Source: SIG299 sp045531895 | GTDB taxonomy: Bacteria; Bacillota; Clostridia; Lachnospirales; Lachnospiraceae | Length of the DNA: 22,154 nucleotides | Direction of reading: 5' to 3' | Assembly: GCA_045531895.1 (NCBI GenBank) | Contig: JAZSEW010000122.1 | Coordinates: 1 to 22,154 of the forward strand | Shown here: in pieces, positions 21,722 through 22,154 of the stretch | How the letters are laid out: every line of letters begins with the position of its first letter | How positions within the stretch are numbered: the stretch's first letter is position 1 | Notes under the pieces: model-generated | What the model saw: the letters and a program-made list of their open reading frames with translations, nothing else | Database searches by the model: none | What the model was told of the DNA's origin: nothing | Position numbers and translations under genes: made by a program

Positions 21722-21751
21722 AAGAACAATCTTTTTTAGGAGGAAACAAAA

Positions 21752-22154
21752 ATGGCAGTAAGAGTAGCAATCAATGGTTTTGGTCGTATCGGTCGTCTTG
21801 CATTCAGACAGATGTTCGACGCAGAAGGATACGAGGTAGTAGCAATCAACGACTTAACAAGTCCTGAAATGCTTGCTCACTTATTAAAATATGATACAGC
21901 TCAGGGTAAGTATAAGTACGCTGAAACTGTAGAAGCTGGTGAGGATTCCATCACAGTTAACGGTAAGAAGATTACAATCTACGCTAAGGCTAATGCAGCT
22001 GAGCTTCCTTGGGGCGAGTTAAACGTAGATGTAGTATTAGAGTGTACTGGTTTCTACACATCTAAGGATAAGGCATCCGCTCATATCACAGCAGGTGCTA
22101 AGAAGGTAGTTATTTCCGCTCCGGCTGGTAACGATCTTCCAACCATCGTTTACA
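21752..22154 (+). CDS. gap: Glyceraldehyde-3-phosphate dehydrogenase, 5' part
   Basis: The first 134 codons of type I GAPDH, the glycolytic enzyme making 1,3-bisphosphoglycerate with NAD. The NAD-binding GFGRIGR (9-15), AINDLTSPEMLAHLLKYD and LECTGFY are diagnostic. The Asp of AINDL favours NAD. The catalytic Cys lies beyond the window edge, where the gene is cut. A strong AGGAGG and regular codon use suggest high expression. Pgk and tpi, often next in Firmicutes, may follow outside the window. Confidence 0.96.
   Translation, partial: MAVRVAINGFGRIGRLAFRQMFDAEGYEVVAINDLTSPEMLAHLLKYDTAQGKYKYAETVEAGEDSITVNGKKITIYAKANAAELPWGELNVDVVLECTGFYTSKDKASAHITAGAKKVVISAPAGNDLPTIVY

Noticed and set aside
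21699..21761. A 20-codon upstream reading frame in the gap leader
   Set aside because: No ribosome binding site before its ATG and it runs over the gap start; more likely chance.

Overview
This window reads as chromosomal DNA of an anaerobic, spore-forming Clostridia species, most likely a Lachnospiraceae. The basis is the moderately AT-rich composition, strong AGGAGG-type ribosome binding sites, TTGACA/TATAAT promoters, a yqeG-aroK-aroQ-pepP-efp run, an RqcH homologue, a CD3324-type regulator and a signal-peptide-less spore-type amidase. The family assignment is inference from gene content and not a search result. The window is mostly core genome with one small accessory-looking patch at about 13.5-15.7 kb.

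Layout. 15-815 (minus) is a gluconate 5-dehydrogenase-type SDR with an operator-like palindrome over its predicted transcription start. 1029-4415 (plus) holds yqeG, aroK, aroQ, an M24 aminopeptidase and efp. yqeG has a folded leader that starts at the predicted +1, efp has its own promoter, and a strong terminator follows efp. 4595-8149 (plus) holds an ECF sigma factor with its membrane anti-sigma factor, an unknown protein, an ArsC/Spx-fold protein and an AlkD-type DNA glycosylase. A YprB-like nuclease (minus) and UDP-galactopyranose mutase (plus) diverge at about 9.4 kb. RqcH and a PHP-type histidinol phosphatase form a minus-strand pair at 10.7-13.3 kb.

13.5-15.65 kb (plus) is the oddest part. 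It has a C-terminal relic of a SpoU-like RNA methyltransferase, whose stop overlaps the start of a small P-loop kinase. Next come an aminoglycoside-phosphotransferase-like protein without its N-lobe and catalytic Asp, and a CD3324/Mor-type HTH protein with a long C-terminal extension. 15.7-18.8 kb is a probable metal-handling operon: a His/Cys-rich CobW GTPase, a second CobW GTPase that lacks CxCC and is fused to a YcgQ-like (DUF1980) domain, and a large ArsR-type regulator.

18.84-19.67 kb is a spore mother-cell-type amidase (CwlC-like). It has a sigma-K-like promoter nested inside the terminator hairpin of the preceding operon, and the 3' arm of that hairpin carries the amidase ribosome binding site. 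The window closes with yicC, rpoZ (remA and gmk, usual between these two, are absent), signal peptidase I, and the first 134 codons of gap behind a folded leader.

The observations most worth following are the sigma-K promoter/terminator/RBS overlap at 18837-18892, the three-way-junction pseudoknot leader of yqeG, the degenerate kinase cassette at 13.5-15.65 kb, and the CobW-DUF1980 fusion.
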